Of a DNA stretch of 64,000 nt, positions 10,921 through 22,098 are shown one piece after another. A program made the position numbers and the translations under genes. The stretch's first letter is position 1; every line of letters begins with the position of its first letter. The stretch comes from Arenicola marina (taxonomy: Eukaryota > Annelida > Polychaeta > Arenicolidae): contig OZ025255.1 of assembly GCA_964019135.1 (NCBI GenBank), positions 40,888,811-40,952,810 of the forward strand. Reading direction: 5' to 3'. The notes under the pieces are model-generated. The model worked only from the letters and a program-made list of their open reading frames with translations. It had not been told where the DNA came from and made no database searches.

Positions 10921-11639
10921 CCCCTCATAAAGCAGGGGACAGCTTCAGGTTTTTGTTGTGTGTATGTGTGTGGGGGGGGGGGGGGTATCTTCACCCTGCA
11001 TGCCATTATCCGGTCTAGTGATACCACAGCCGGTCGAGTTACAAGACCCGTCTGTCTTGTACAATTTAAAGTTTGTTTCACACACTGCTATCAAAAGCGT
11101 TTGATAATTATTCGCATAAGACATAAAACTTTCCTTTATCTTCACCCAGGTATTTATGTATCATCCGATGCAGCACAGAAAAGGCTCCACCTTGTTTTTC
11201 TTTACTCGCCCGTTTCGATCAATCCATGAGGACAATTAATTATTCACACGTTTTGTAAAGAGTGTACTGCAGGCAGACACAAGTAAAATACCTCTATAAT
11301 TATTGAAATCAGTGTAGAGTCTTTCTTATGTAATGCCAGTATCAAGGCTTGGCTATTCCCCTGGGAACTTTCCACTTTGCAAGACATCATTCAATAGGCG
11401 TAATAGGTATCACAGTATGGCAGGAGCTCTGGGCCAATGGTTAGGTGTGATCTGCTGTTATCCTGGACCTTTGGTAATGTATAAAATTAGCGAGGTTGTC
11501 TATTGTCTACTGTATCTGATATCACGCGATGACGCCATCTTGTCATAGACAGTGGAACAATCTGAACTATGGTTTACCAAGTAATCTGCAGCCGTTACAA
11601 CGCCTAACCACCTGTTTGTATGATACGCTCCTATTGGTT

Positions 11640-11745
11640 CCATCTTCCATATTAGAGCCCGTGATATGTATTATTTTAGTAAATTGTTGGCGTGATGGTA
11701 GTGGTAATACGTGCGCTATGCTGAATCAACGGCTTACCCTCACAT
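11640..11745 (+). repeat. Dispersed repeat B, copy 1
   Basis: About 100 bp matching 21997-22098 in reverse complement, with shared phrases for the CATGTGAGG end, TTTCAGCATAGC and the TCTAA...GGAAGATG end. It lies just upstream of the GT92 coding exon, presumably in its upstream intron or 5' flank. The copy probably extends further left but the similarity was not traced. Confidence 0.6.
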
Positions 11746-11868
11746 GACAGCGACCTTCCTTTGGGATAACTCTCCATCGTTTACGTCCTTTGCCTTATAA
11801 GTCTAACAAATAACGCATCCAACCTGTTGGTAAATGTAAATATTAACTCATGTGCTTTTCGTCTTCAG

Positions 11869-13290
11869 TGGATCCTTTGCATGACGTTGGTCACCATCTT
11901 CCTCTGCGTCTACGTCACTAGATACCCGGATGACCGCGGTCACGTGGCCGAGGCCGGGCCACACGACCCGGATGATGTTGCGATGCGCTCCGTCGGGGAG
12001 GAGCGCGCAGAGATCTATTTACACGGTGCCTTCTGGGACGACCGCTGGAGCGTAGGGCCGCAGCCCGTCATCCGGGTCCTGGCCGTCATGCAAACCACCA
12101 ACTTCTCAGGAAAATATTCGGCGCGGCGCGACAAGTCACTTCCGGGCCAGGTACCCCATCTACCACTGGCGCCGCTCTATTGCTTCGTGTCGTGTCGGAG
12201 TCCCGGTCTTATTTACCACGTTCAGGAGGAGACCACCGACTACGTCGCCATCGGTCCGGCTAAATACTTGGAGCAGCGCACGCTTGGTAAGTACATCGTC
12301 GACTGCATTCAGCAGACCTGCACGGCCCGGCACATCAATATACGGGTGTCCCTGGGTTACACACGGACTTCTAATGACACTGAGAACACTTGGGAGGAAA
12401 TGTCTATTCCCATAGTCTTTCCGGAGAAACCCAGATACCAAGATGATGTAGTCACTTTCGGGATCTGCGTGCCCGTCGTATTTAATCATCTGGATTCCAC
12501 ACGCCTTGTGGAATGGTTTGAGATGCAGAAGATCATGGGAGTCGGTAAGATCTTCATGTACAACGACAGTCTGGACGAGTCGACCTCCGTCACGCTGCGC
12601 CACTACAGCGCCGCTGGAGTCCTGCACGTACGACAAACACGCTCCATGTTCCACAGTATAAGGGACACATACATCAGGGATGATATCCGGATCCGTAACG
12701 CAATGTGCATGACGGACTGCTTGTACCGGAACATGTACAAGGTGAGCTATATCCTGACTGTGGACGTAGACGAGATCCTAGTTCCCAGGTGGTCCGACGA
12801 TCTGGGTGGACTGCTGAGGGATATCCGGGCCAGACAACTTGAAGGAAAAGACACCAAGGTTGGGAGTTATGTCCTTCGGAACATTAACTTCTTGTCCGAC
12901 GTAGTCTTGGGAGCCAAGCCGGACGAGACGCGGCCTCCGCAGCTGTACATCATGCGCAACCGCAGACGACATCCGGTCAGTCGTCCGCGACACCACGTCA
13001 AGGTCGTCGTGGACACTATGGGGTGTGTCGCGTTATATCAGCACCACTGTCGCCGTCTGACGGACGCATACAACACTACGGAGCTGAACGACGAGCTGCG
13101 TGTTGACCCGTCTATCGGGGCGCTTCACCACTACAGGGGCACTCTTTGTAACATGAGGAAGGAAATCTTTGTCAACTGCACCCATCCAAATATCCCCGTT
13201 ATCGAGGATGATCACATGTTGAAATATGAATCACTGTTATCCGGCAATGTGGCACGGGAGCTGGCACGGCAAGGGCTGGAATCCTTCTAA
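11869..13290 (+). CDS. Glycosyltransferase family 92 (DUF23) protein
   Basis: One long open exon encodes about 470 residues of a GT92-type enzyme, a family that includes the worm beta-1,4-galactosyltransferase acting on core fucose in the Golgi. The amino end has a hydrophobic stretch, WILCMTLVTIFLCVYVT, fitting a type II signal anchor, followed by a luminal stem. The GT92 signature is clear: RLVEWFEMQKIMGVGKIFMYN, then about 65 residues later TVDVDEILVPR, which supplies the acidic metal/sugar-nucleotide motif, then HHYRGTLC near the carboxy end. Several N-x-S/T sites lie in the luminal part. The in-frame ATG is at 11881, but TTTTCGTCTTCAG directly precedes 11869 and looks like a 3' splice site in phase 0, so an upstream exon supplying the cytoplasmic start is likely. 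I did not find it. The frame looks intact. Donor and acceptor substrates cannot be told from sequence. Confidence 0.88.
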   Translation, partial: WILCMTLVTIFLCVYVTRYPDDRGHVAEAGPHDPDDVAMRSVGEERAEIYLHGAFWDDRWSVGPQPVIRVLAVMQTTNFSGKYSARRDKSLPGQVPHLPLAPLYCFVSCRSPGLIYHVQEETTDYVAIGPAKYLEQRTLGKYIVDCIQQTCTARHINIRVSLGYTRTSNDTENTWEEMSIPIVFPEKPRYQDDVVTFGICVPVVFNHLDSTRLVEWFEMQKIMGVGKIFMYNDSLDESTSVTLRHYSAAGVLHVRQTRSMFHSIRDTYIRDDIRIRNAMCMTDCLYRNMYKVSYILTVDVDEILVPRWSDDLGGLLRDIRARQLEGKDTKVGSYVLRNINFLSDVVLGAKPDETRPPQLYIMRNRRRHPVSRPRHHVKVVVDTMGCVALYQHHCRRLTDAYNTTELNDELRVDPSIGALHHYRGTLCNMRKEIFVNCTHPNIPVIEDDHMLKYESLLSGNVARELARQGLESF

Positions 13291-13294
13291 TAAA
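13289..13294 (+). promoter_or_regulatory. Poly(A) signal overlapping the GT92 stop codon
   Basis: AATAAA begins at the second base of the TAA stop (13288-13290). If used, the 3' UTR would be only 20-30 nt. A second AATAAA lies near 13814 and would give a more usual 3' UTR of about 0.5 kb. Confidence 0.35.
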
Positions 13295-13299
13295 GTCTT

Positions 13300-13894
13300 C
13301 GAATTGGCCAGTGAGGAGGACTTGAATACAACAAAGTAGAATTCCAGATAAAACCATAAAATAGTCTCTCAATTCCTTAAAAAAATGCTCTTGGTAAGTA
13401 AGTTATTTATTAATTATGTATTATGTGTACAACACGGTAAACATACAAAATGGTTCCTCCGCCAGCCCTACTGGGCTTACAAGTGACTGTGGAAGTATGG
13501 TAATTTTAGGTCTTAGTACTGCCGCATATCGCGGCGTGAAACAGAAAGAAAACCATATATATAAAAAAAAAAATAGACAGAAAAACAAGTAACAAATAAG
13601 GCGATGATACAAAACAGCACAACATTTCAAACACCCTGATTAAACGAAGTGAACACTTAGTTATATAACAAGCTACGCTGGAATGCCCTTAGCAATACTT
13701 AGGAAGGGTGCTACCCCCTTCAAGTTGTTACAGTCGATAGGTCAAGTTTGACAAACTTGAACTGCAAATGGCCTTTGGTATGTTGAAAATTATGTTCTTT
13801 TCAAGTTTTCAGTGAATAAATACGCATTAAACTTCATTTCTTGTGTTCATGGTAGACATATTTTTACAACTGCGTCAATGGCAATATCACGCAT
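13300..13894. other. 3' flank of GT92; no gene seen
   Basis: AT-rich, with an A-run near 13561 and an AATAAA near 13814. Likely 3' UTR or intergenic sequence. Confidence 0.4.
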
Positions 13895-14011
13895 ATAGCA
13901 AGCCAACAACGGCCAGATGAGCAGAATCACGGTAGGCCAACGTTGGCTGCCGACGTTGGGCCATCTCTGCAACCACCTGGCAGCCGCCGTTGGCCCAACT
14001 GTCCTTGCTAT
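13895..14011. mobile_element. Short palindromic MITE (~117 bp)
   Basis: The ends are ATAGCAAG and CTTGCTAT, and the interior is built from GGCCAACGTTGGC-like palindromes (13930s) and GCCGCCGTTGGCCC (13980s). This is a small, strongly self-complementary, non-coding element. The match of termini plus internal symmetry supports a MITE rather than chance. Confidence 0.6.
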
Positions 14012-14439
14012 CTGGGTTATGCATAGCGTCCCAGCCGAAACAATGCATTACATGCCGCGATAACGTTATTCAGAGTTATACATATTCCCTAAGATAAATC
14101 ATCTTATCTTATTTGAGGCCAACTCAGATACCTAACCAGCAAAGAACAATTGTTTTAGCTATCCTCTTTACATCGCGGGGTCTCTAATTTGCGGCGGGTT
14201 GCGCTAGGGGGTGGGGGGGGGGGGTGTCATACTATGAGCTGTAGCAAAAAATATCGCGCGTCAACCTGCTCTACTTGTTTTTAAAATAAAGTTGGATATT
14301 TGCTCTATAATTTCCTATGGCCCACATAGTCAAACATGGGGAGGCCTACCGATTTTTCTCTGACATGGGGTTGAAAATTTGGGTTTTTCCATTGCGTATC
14401 ATGGGGATGGTTTCTATTGTGTGTAACCTTCCAGTGCTC

Positions 14440-14577
14440 ACGTCGGCTTCTCCGAGCATCTTGCCCCCGCCCCCCGGTCGCAAGTTTTTCAGAGAGCACA
14501 CTCCACACTGCCGGTCAGAAGTTTTCAGAGAGTAACCCCCCCCTCCCCCCCTTGGCAAATTCCTAGATCCGCCCCTG
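14440..14577 (-). mobile_element. Terminal part of a hAT-like MITE with G-rich body
   Basis: The right edge reads CCTAGATCCGCCCCTG on +, the same terminus (CAGGGGCGGATC in reverse complement) that bounds the element at 61334-61507. The body carries long C-runs and the phrase CTTGCGACCGGGG (reverse complement), also seen at 17553, 17580 and 17948. The opposite terminus was not found. It interrupts the integrase-core-type fragment on its right. Confidence 0.5.
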
Positions 14578-14925
14578 CGTAGGCCCCTTGCCCTTAAATG
14601 GCCACAAACTGAACGATATCCAATATTGGGGAATTCTTCGATTACAGCCTTAATGCGATTTGCCAGTTCCAGGTCTGTCACTTGTGAGTATGTGCCAGAA
14701 ATGGTCAAAGAATAGTCTTGCATTCGCCGTTTTATGGTGCATTCACTGACATGTAAACGTTTTGGCAATGTCTTTAATCTGCATGTTGCTATGGATCAGA
14801 TAATCCAAAACCTCGTATGGAATAATAAAAGCTGGTCGTCCGCGAGATCCTTGACACAAGTCGGTCTGTAAAGCGAACGATGTTGACGGTCTACTTTCCA
14901 AAAGTAATCGTAGTCCTTCTTGCCC
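14578..14925 (-). pseudogene. Fossil fragment of an integrase-core-type (rve-like) gene, amino part
   Basis: On the minus strand a helix-turn-helix style sequence is readable, including GSRGRPAFIIP, VSECTIKRRMQDYSL and FPNIGYRSVCGHLRARG. The order GRGRP...P, VS-x-x-T-I-x-RR, YS...PN-x-GYR-x-x-x-GHL is characteristic of the region before the catalytic core in a widespread family of animal integrase-core proteins thought to derive from mobile elements. Only the amino part is present. It is broken, and its downstream side is cut by a MITE terminus. No catalytic core was seen. Confidence 0.5.
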
Positions 14926-15599
14926 TGAGGCCAGGGAGTCCTCAAATATCGGTCATGGTAGCTAGCTCCGACATCATTGTGAGTGTCAGCTCAGCGTCAT
15001 TCTCGAAGTTTTGAAATCGACCACTCTCTGCACATTCCGCCATGTACACTAGACGACGTTGGACGAGCTGTATCAGTTGCTCCATTCCGTGTAAGGGAGG
15101 AGCCCAAATTACCAACCTCAGGAGACCTATACAATTTAAAAGATAATGAAACTAAGTGTGCCACATCAAATAGAAATAAATATGTTTATCTGCTTTTTAT
15201 GTAAATGTCCTATATCTTGGGTTAACTTTGGCGCAAGTGCCCCCATGCAAGCCAGCTTCTCTAGGGGCACAACGGTGTCCATGCTAAATTATTTAGACGC
15301 CGGTCGGCAATGAGCTGTAGCTTTTATCGTAATTTATGCGTTTACAATCATAGTTATTCTATTTTATAGATATTTACGAGCCTTTCTGAGATCAGATGAT
15401 TTCAATTTAAAGCCCCCCCCCCCACCCCCCCACCACCACCATTCCTCTTCCCCCACCAATACTAGGGGGTTGGGACGCGACCTTACGGCCGTTGTGGTAG
15501 TATGGCCATCCTCTCTATAGACCACATGGGACATTTAGAGTCCTAGCTATGACACTTGAATCTGGGCAACGAACCCGTTTCCGCAGCTGAGTTCTAGGC
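14926..15599. other. No recognisable gene
   Basis: Short ORFs only, with C-runs at 15413-15430. No repeat family was assigned. Confidence 0.4.
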
Positions 15600-16025
15600 C
15601 TACAGGGCTGCGTACCGGAGCCCGATCGATCGCCTCGAACATTTTTGGTCACTCCGAACTTGCTACGGTACGACATTGGTCACATTGAACTATTTCCATT
15701 TGTTGCGGGAATAACCATCAACTAATTATCCTTACTTTGAAAATAGCAGCACAATCTAAATGGTGTAAAATATTGACAAATAAAAGATAATTAGAAAGCA
15801 TCGATATTTACGGGTTATCCCCACTTATCTGAGCAGAATCGTCGTTCAGAGTTTAATATTATCATGCGGGACTGCTCTTGATCGCGGCGAACCATACCCC
15901 ACTTCCGCTTCAAAATTGCACGCGTCCTTGACCAATCCGCCAAGTTCAATTCCTTATTTGTCGTACCGCAAGGAGTGCGATCGCGATCGATTGTGCTACG
16001 GTACGCAGCCCTGCTTTAACGGCAG
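15600..16025. mobile_element. Inverted-repeat element (MITE-like)
   Basis: The stretch around 15600-15700 and the stretch 15930-16020 are diverged reverse complements. Shared blocks include GGTACGCAGCCCTG, GCGATCGAT and GTCGTACCG. The arms are about 90 bp and enclose roughly 230 bp of AT-rich sequence. No ORF is present. Exact termini and target duplication were not resolved. Confidence 0.55.
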
Positions 16026-16549
16026 AAGACTAAGCAGACCACTCTCAAGTTTCGCTGAAAATCTTTATGAGTGCCACCTGGCGAGCAGCTCTGTACCGAG
16101 CACATAGGCCTACCATGTAATAACTCATATTTCCGTGAACCTCAGTTTAACGCGGTTAAATAAGAACTTTTCTGAGTAAAAGATACACACAACGTAACAG
16201 AATGTGGCTTGCGTTACTTACGAAATCACTGCATTTATGTTGACAACATCGACCCGTGGCGCCTGTCTCAGTGTCTAGTGCTGTCCTCTAGCCGTAGACT
16301 GTCTCGTGGAGCATTCCTCTTTTCGTTGGCGTTACCCAATCTCCAAAGTTGCGGCGCTATCTTGCGTTATAATTTTGCAGTTAAAAGAGCAGTGATCGTA
16401 TTATGCTAAATTCGGAGTTCTTCACGCGTACTGCTTGATTCGTATTTGTAACTTCTTGCTGTGTTCTGCTTATATTTTCTTGCTGTTTTCTCACCTTGAT
16501 TTGTAAAATTTGTTAGAACTTACCTTCAAGTCAAACTTTAGAATGAGTA

Positions 16550-16705
16550 CTAATTAAGAGATACACCAATGAAATGAATAATAACGCATTAAGAACGAAA
16601 AATTACGAATGAAGCATAAGGAATTAGTGAGAACGCTGATAGAATTAATAATAACACATTAAAAATGATGAATTACGAATGAAGCACAAGGAATTAAGGA
16701 CTTAG
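16550..16705. repeat. Imperfect tandem duplication (~70 bp)
   Basis: The phrase AAATTACGAATGAAGCATAA with AATAATAACGCATTAA upstream occurs twice with small changes, followed by a G-run at 16712-16727. Confidence 0.6.
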
Positions 16706-16734
16706 AATTACGGGGGGGGGGGGGGGGCAGGTTA

Positions 16735-17000
16735 TTCCCAGGTCGCTATATGAATAAAAACGATAACTCCCAGTATACATAAGAAGGGCGGATACATGAT
16801 ATAAATTAGCGATTTCCTGATTCACGGTTATTTAATACGAAATTCCTAGTTCACGATTAATGAAAATCCTTGATCACGACGGTCAGCTAATATCCCATTC
16901 CCAGTTCACGAAAAATAATTTGCCTCATTCCCAGTTCACGGTGAAATGAAAACCCCATTCCCGAGGAACGGAGACCCTGTGCCACCCCCCCCCCCCCCCA
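16735..17000. repeat. Dispersed repeat A, copy 2
   Basis: Same order of blocks as 10590-10920 (GGGCGGATACATGATA, TTCACGATTAATGAAAATCC, TTGATCACGACGG, CCATTCCCGAGGAAC) and the same terminal C-run. It lacks the internal 55-bp duplication of copy 1. Confidence 0.75.
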
Positions 17001-17489
17001 TGCAGGCGTTTTAGAATGTTGCTATGTTTGAGCGCATCGTTGGGGATACCGTCTACATGCACCAACCGCCTTTAGCTTCGTCATCTACGTCACTCAGTTC
17101 AATATCGCGGTTTACATTCGTATTCGTTGGCCACTGACCAGATGGGGTTTCTCTCTCTGAAAAATCCTTATAAGCTATTGCCTCCAAGTAATGGTCGTTA
17201 TACCATCCTCACTGTAGTGGGATGTCAACTCGTCGCGCTGTTTACCTAACACTGCATGTGGGTCTGTATACTGACCGTCTTCTATTTTAACTTATCTGTT
17301 TTTTTTCCAGAATCGAGTGTTTTGAAGGTATTGCGGAATTCTCACGGGCTATCTGTATCTATATTTTCCAAACATTTCAGAGTTGTATTGTATTGCTTCT
17401 TCACCTTTCGGAGAGCCTTATCAAACATATTCATAGCGAGTTTAACATTTTCTGTCGCTGTTTGGTTCTCCTCGCGCCCTCACCAGTGC
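17001..17489. other. No recognisable gene
   Basis: A good polypyrimidine tract and AG (TTATCTGTTTTTTTTCCAG) ends near 17310, but the 99-codon frame across it has no family resemblance, so I do not call an exon. Confidence 0.35.
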
Positions 17490-18110
17490 GCAGGGATCCA
17501 GCAATTTGAACGGGGGGGTGGGGAGGGGGGGAGGGGGTTTGGCGGGGTCCATTGAAACTTGCGACCGTGGGTCTGAACAAAATTGCGACCGGGGTGTTTA
17601 CCAATTTTTTGACGACCGGGGATGGGGGAGGGAGGGTCCGGAGTATGGAATGCTGTGTTGTAAATTTTACTAAGCCCCAGTAGGCATTTGGTGTTCTGAA
17701 ACACACCTTCCTGCAACTCCTGCGACAGAACTGGCTGCGGATGCACTGAGTAAGGTACGGTGACGTGCATTTCGAGGTTGTGCAGTAAGTCTGTAATGTA
17801 AGTCGAATGTGCCGCCATGGCCGAGAGGAAGTGTCCCCCGTGAAATCTGGTGGAGGGGGTGGGGGGGGGGGGGGCGCGGGTGCCTTGATACCTGAGAGAG
17901 CAGATATTTGTGATGAAAAAGATACCCTATAGAGAGCGGATATTTAAAAACTTGCGACCGGGGAGTGGGGGGTGGGGGGGGGGGAGGGGGGGGCGAGGGC
18001 TCTGAAAATGTGCCTTCATGAAGAAATACCCTTTCCGAGCGGCTTTTGGCGGTGAAAACCCCGACCGAGCGGATTTTGGCGGTGAAAAAAAAGGGGCTTT
18101 ACCGCTAAAC
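17490..18110. repeat. G-rich dispersed repeats with CTTGCGACCGGGG motif
   Basis: Long G-runs alternate with the motif CTTGCGACCG (17553, 17580, 17948) and with GAGCGGATATTT-like phrases. A ~30-bp unit with CCGAGCGG and TTTTGGCGGTGAAAA is duplicated at 18037-18090. The motif is shared with 14470-14490. These are probably pieces of one non-coding element family. Confidence 0.5.
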
Positions 18111-18904
18111 CCTCCTCATACCCAGCAATGTATTACGTACCCCACCCCCCCAACCCCCGGATGTCCCCCACTGCAAGCTCCACATGTAGCCATTGTCGTT
18201 CTGACAGTTGTCGTTCAAGCCATCCATCCATCATACATACGGTATAACACAATACTCCTACTCAACTATGATCGCCACAAACGATCAACTCAACACATAT
18301 TTTTCCCCATTGGCAGTTATATGGTTGATTTCGAAGGTATGCAACATAAAAGAACAGACTGAATACGACAAACGAGAAGACGACACGTTGTGCGAAGAAG
18401 CGCTTTCTCTCAACGAGACAGTTTGAAGCATAACGCGCCCGTTAATGATGCACAGAACCGAACCGAACTTATGTGCCTCCATCTCATTCTTAAAAACGGT
18501 ATCCTTTAATAGTCAAGACATGTAGCTACAGAAAGTGTGTTTTTAGTTTTTCAGAAAACGCTCTGTTAATCTATGACAAACCAGTGGAAGTTATGCAGCT
18601 GTAAGTCCGTACTCGTCTTTTGCTCCATTTACGACTACACTGTCACGATTGTGCGGTCCAGAAAGATAGAGACGAACAGCTTGTATTTTTCTTTCTTCTC
18701 ATTTATTCATCTCCTCACACAATCTCCCGGATTAACGTCCATGGGACGAGGCACTTCGACGTCCCACGACGGGCTAAAATATATAAAAGTCCATACATAA
18801 TGACTTCAGATACAACACATACATCAATACATCCAAAATTAATAACACATGTATGAATCCACTTATCAAGATATCGAAACGACACTTACGTGAATGAACA
18901 CCCC
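18111..18904. other. No recognisable gene
   Basis: Short ORFs only. A TATATAAAAG-like box at 18777-18790 is noted but has no gene attached. On the minus strand CAC|GTAAGTG at about 18885-18893 is a good donor match next to the 15/18-bp array, without a supported exon. Confidence 0.35.
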
Positions 18905-19128
18905 AAACGGCACACAGCCCAGTAGCACACAGCGTAACGGCACACAGCCTAACGGCACACAGCCTAACGGCACACAGCCCAGTGGCACACAGCCTACTAA
19001 CGGCACACAGCCTAGTGGCACACAGCCTAACGGCACACAGCCCAGTGGCACACAGCCTACTAACGGCACACAGCCTACTAACGGCACACAGCCTACTAAC
19101 GGCACACAGCCTAGTGGCACACAGCCTA
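18905..19128. repeat. 15/18-bp tandem repeat (about 14 units)
   Basis: Units of TAACGGCACACAGCC (15 bp) alternate with 18-bp variants having an extra TAC, and with AGTGGCACACAGCC. All unit lengths are multiples of 3, so a + frame reads NGTQP repeats and a - frame reads GCVPL repeats for over 100 codons. Nothing else supports translation. Confidence 0.85.
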
Positions 19129-20340
19129 GTCTTGATTTACTGCCATCTAGCCACCGGTATTTATACCCTACTACACCTCGTACTCCCTGCACTCTGACAC
19201 GTACGCCAAACACCACTCCCTCGGCTCAAATAATTCTCACTCTGAAATTTGACAACTTAAACCACTCCTTCCTTACTACTTCTTCCTACTATCTCACACA
19301 CGCGCTAGCTCTCACATAAATAAACTCGTACCCAAAACATTCAATTGCCGATACTAATTAACTCTGAAACATACAACAATACCTCTGAAACATACAACAC
19401 GTTACATACACAACGCCGAGCAAGGTAGAGTTACCCGAAACACTCGCTTGCCAGAATTTCCCCTGGAACGGTCCATTGCTGGTTGGTTTAAGTAGGACGG
19501 TTTGACCTCTGTAGGTCATATCGGGAGTGTAGAGAGAAAACCAGCCGGGACATGCGCACCTTCGATCTGAATGGTGAAAATACAATGCAGGATCTAAGAA
19601 TTCGAATAGATAAGCTTCAGTGAAGACGTGCGACCTCGGGGGTGGGGGGGGGCCGGGGGGGGGGGGGGGTGAGGGGGGAAGGAGAGGGTTGAAAATGACT
19701 TGATGGGGACCCACTAACGTTTTTACAAGCGGGAAATGGGGACACACCTCAAAACGTTCGATATTTTATGAAAAAACATCAAACATTCCTGGTTTGACAC
19801 CCTACCCCGCCCCCTCCCGTTGGTTTTGCCACTGAGCTTTAGGCTTATCAAATTATATCCTGTGTCTATAAGTTAACATCCGTCCCTATAATTATAGCAA
19901 TAACCAGAGTTTACAGATCGATGTGCGATGTTACGGACCCTCCACTTCACTATCATGGGCTCGAGTCCTGCCAAGTGATACGGAGATATTTGCTGTAATT
20001 GCACATTTAAACAGAGGGAAAATAGCTTCCACCTTATGAGCCAAGTCCCTGGTTCAGAAGGACTCCGGCTTATTAAAGTTCTTCCACTAAATGAAGAGTG
20101 CATAAACAACAAGACTATTGAATATGCTTAAGAGCGATGATATTAACAAAATAGAGGCTTGCAAGTGTCTCGTGACAAAAACTCTCTGAATCGCCTGGCA
20201 AGAAGTATTAAAAAAAATTAAATCATGGGCCATTTCACTGATTCTTCCCTAGATTTTCTGGCAGCCATTCACCCCCATTTTGAGACAGATTGGGATGGAG
20301 ATTAAAGAGAGAGTTAATTGGATCACAAGGCTTCCGTCGC
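19129..20340. other. No recognisable gene; G-runs near 19640
   Basis: Mixed sequence with a G-rich run at 19639-19680. No family was assigned to the short ORFs. Confidence 0.4.
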
Positions 20341-20840
20341 CCCCACCGAGAAAAAAACCCACTGCTTCCCCCATCTTCCCACTACCCCATCCCCTTCCCC
20401 TAGTGCACCCTCCACCCCCCCCCCACCGTTGTCCACTGTCCCCTTCCCCTTCCTCCACTGCCCCCCTCTTCTTTTACTGCCTCCCCCCCTCCTCCTCCAG
20501 TAATGGTCGGCTCCCGATCTACACCAAGAATATAGATCACGTGTTTTTTCCCCCCACAATGCCTCGCTCTGAAATAACGGCGGCGTTATTGGGACGCGTC
20601 CTGCGGAGGGCTGTCGACTGGTAAATTGAAGGGCACATACGGCTCGGTGGTGACACAGTGGAGGCTCTTAGCGAGTGCGCACAGCCCCCCCTCCCCCACC
20701 CTCCCTCTCCCACTTTTCCTCCGTCCTCTTACTTCGTTCTACACCGCGCATTTTATCCTCGCCCACCCCCCCCCTTCCCCCACCTCCGCCACTCCCTCCG
20801 GAAGGCCCAAGTTTCGTCCTCTCGCATCCCGGACATCATA
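20341..20840. repeat. Pyrimidine-rich low-complexity tracts
   Basis: Two tracts (20341-20510 and 20680-20790) of C/T on the + strand give spurious Pro/Ser-rich ORFs on + and Gly-rich ones on -. No periodic unit is seen. Confidence 0.7.
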
Positions 20841-21996
20841 AAAGCTTCCCTCGGCAGTGCAGCTTAGTAATCTGATTGAAGAGATCATTTTTTACAAGGC
20901 CTTTTAAGACCTTGCGCCTCCCTTTAACAGTGAGCGATATTACAGAGCGTTGTCCTTCCCTTCACGCTATCGATTGGCCTTTCAGCTTTCCTGAGATGGG
21001 AGTCGCCCTAATGACCGACAAATACACTAAATGCCTAGCCTTGGTTGAAGTTTTTCATGGATGCGTGGGGGAAAGAGATAAGTGTGAAATGTATAGGTGT
21101 CACCTAAATGGCGAGAGAAGTCTCCAAGATTAAAACCGTATATGCAGCATTTTTCGCCTATTAAATATTTAATATAATTTTCATTGCACCTGAATAATGT
21201 GTTTAGTATGACGTGATTAAGTATTTTCTGTGGTTCCCCCTGTAATTCCTGCACTAATCGTCGTGGAACGACTTATTTTTTTGTAAAGAATAAAATCGCG
21301 ATGTCCTAAACAGGGCACCGTAAGATACAGTGATCATTTTATATTATATTATTTAGGATCTTTTTATATAAATACAAATACCCGGTTCACTGCCCGAGAG
21401 TCACGTCATCATCCACCCCTCCCACCCCCATCCCCTCCCCCTGACAGACAGCTCCGACCCCGGCTGAGCGCCAGATTTCGCCCTATTGCGGACGGGCGCG
21501 AGGTCATCTCACAAAGAGGCCTTGACATATCTTGACATAATTTCGTCAAATGGATACCTAGTAGTAGATATAGCCATCGATTATGTAGTATAGCCATCGA
21601 TTATGTCTTTCAGATTATATCAATTCCATGGCTGTACATACTATCGTCCTAACTGTACTTAACTATTGCGCCCTATCGCGTAATTCCGCGTTTTATCGAC
21701 ACCCACTCATAACTCAAATGGGGTGAAACTACATCTTAGCATAAAACGGACCGTGCGTGAAAAGGGTAACAATTGCTCGTCGAGATTTTTAGATTTCGCA
21801 TCGATGATGAATAGCACAGCAGCCTTTTGCATGAAAATCACTGAAGTAATGTTTAAAATCGGCAAAGACAATAGAATATAGTTGTCGATTTAGAAGTGAG
21901 AATAAAAGTGAATACATGATATACATTCGGGTATGAAGTACATGAAAGCAAAGTACATGAATGCCAAGCACATGCATGCAAAAGTAGTCGTTCTTC
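20841..21996. other. No recognisable gene
   Basis: AT-rich. A 20-bp direct duplication (TATAGCCATCGATTATGT twice) lies at 21567-21606. No other structure was recognised. Confidence 0.4.
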
Positions 21997-22098
21997 CATG
22001 TGAGGCCTAACCATTGTTTCAGCATAGCTAACGTATTACTCACGCCTAACGCAAGTACTGCAATAAAACATTTCGTGGGTTCTAACGTGGAAGATGTA
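21997..22098 (-). repeat. Dispersed repeat B, copy 2
   Basis: Reverse-complement match to 11640-11745 with the same internal order. It lies some 200 bp from the MITE at 22310-23041. Confidence 0.6.

Noticed and set aside
18894-19319. Thr/Gln/Pro-rich secreted protein gene
   Set aside because: The frame is produced by 15/18-bp repeats, has no signal peptide and the non-repeat tail has no family resemblance.
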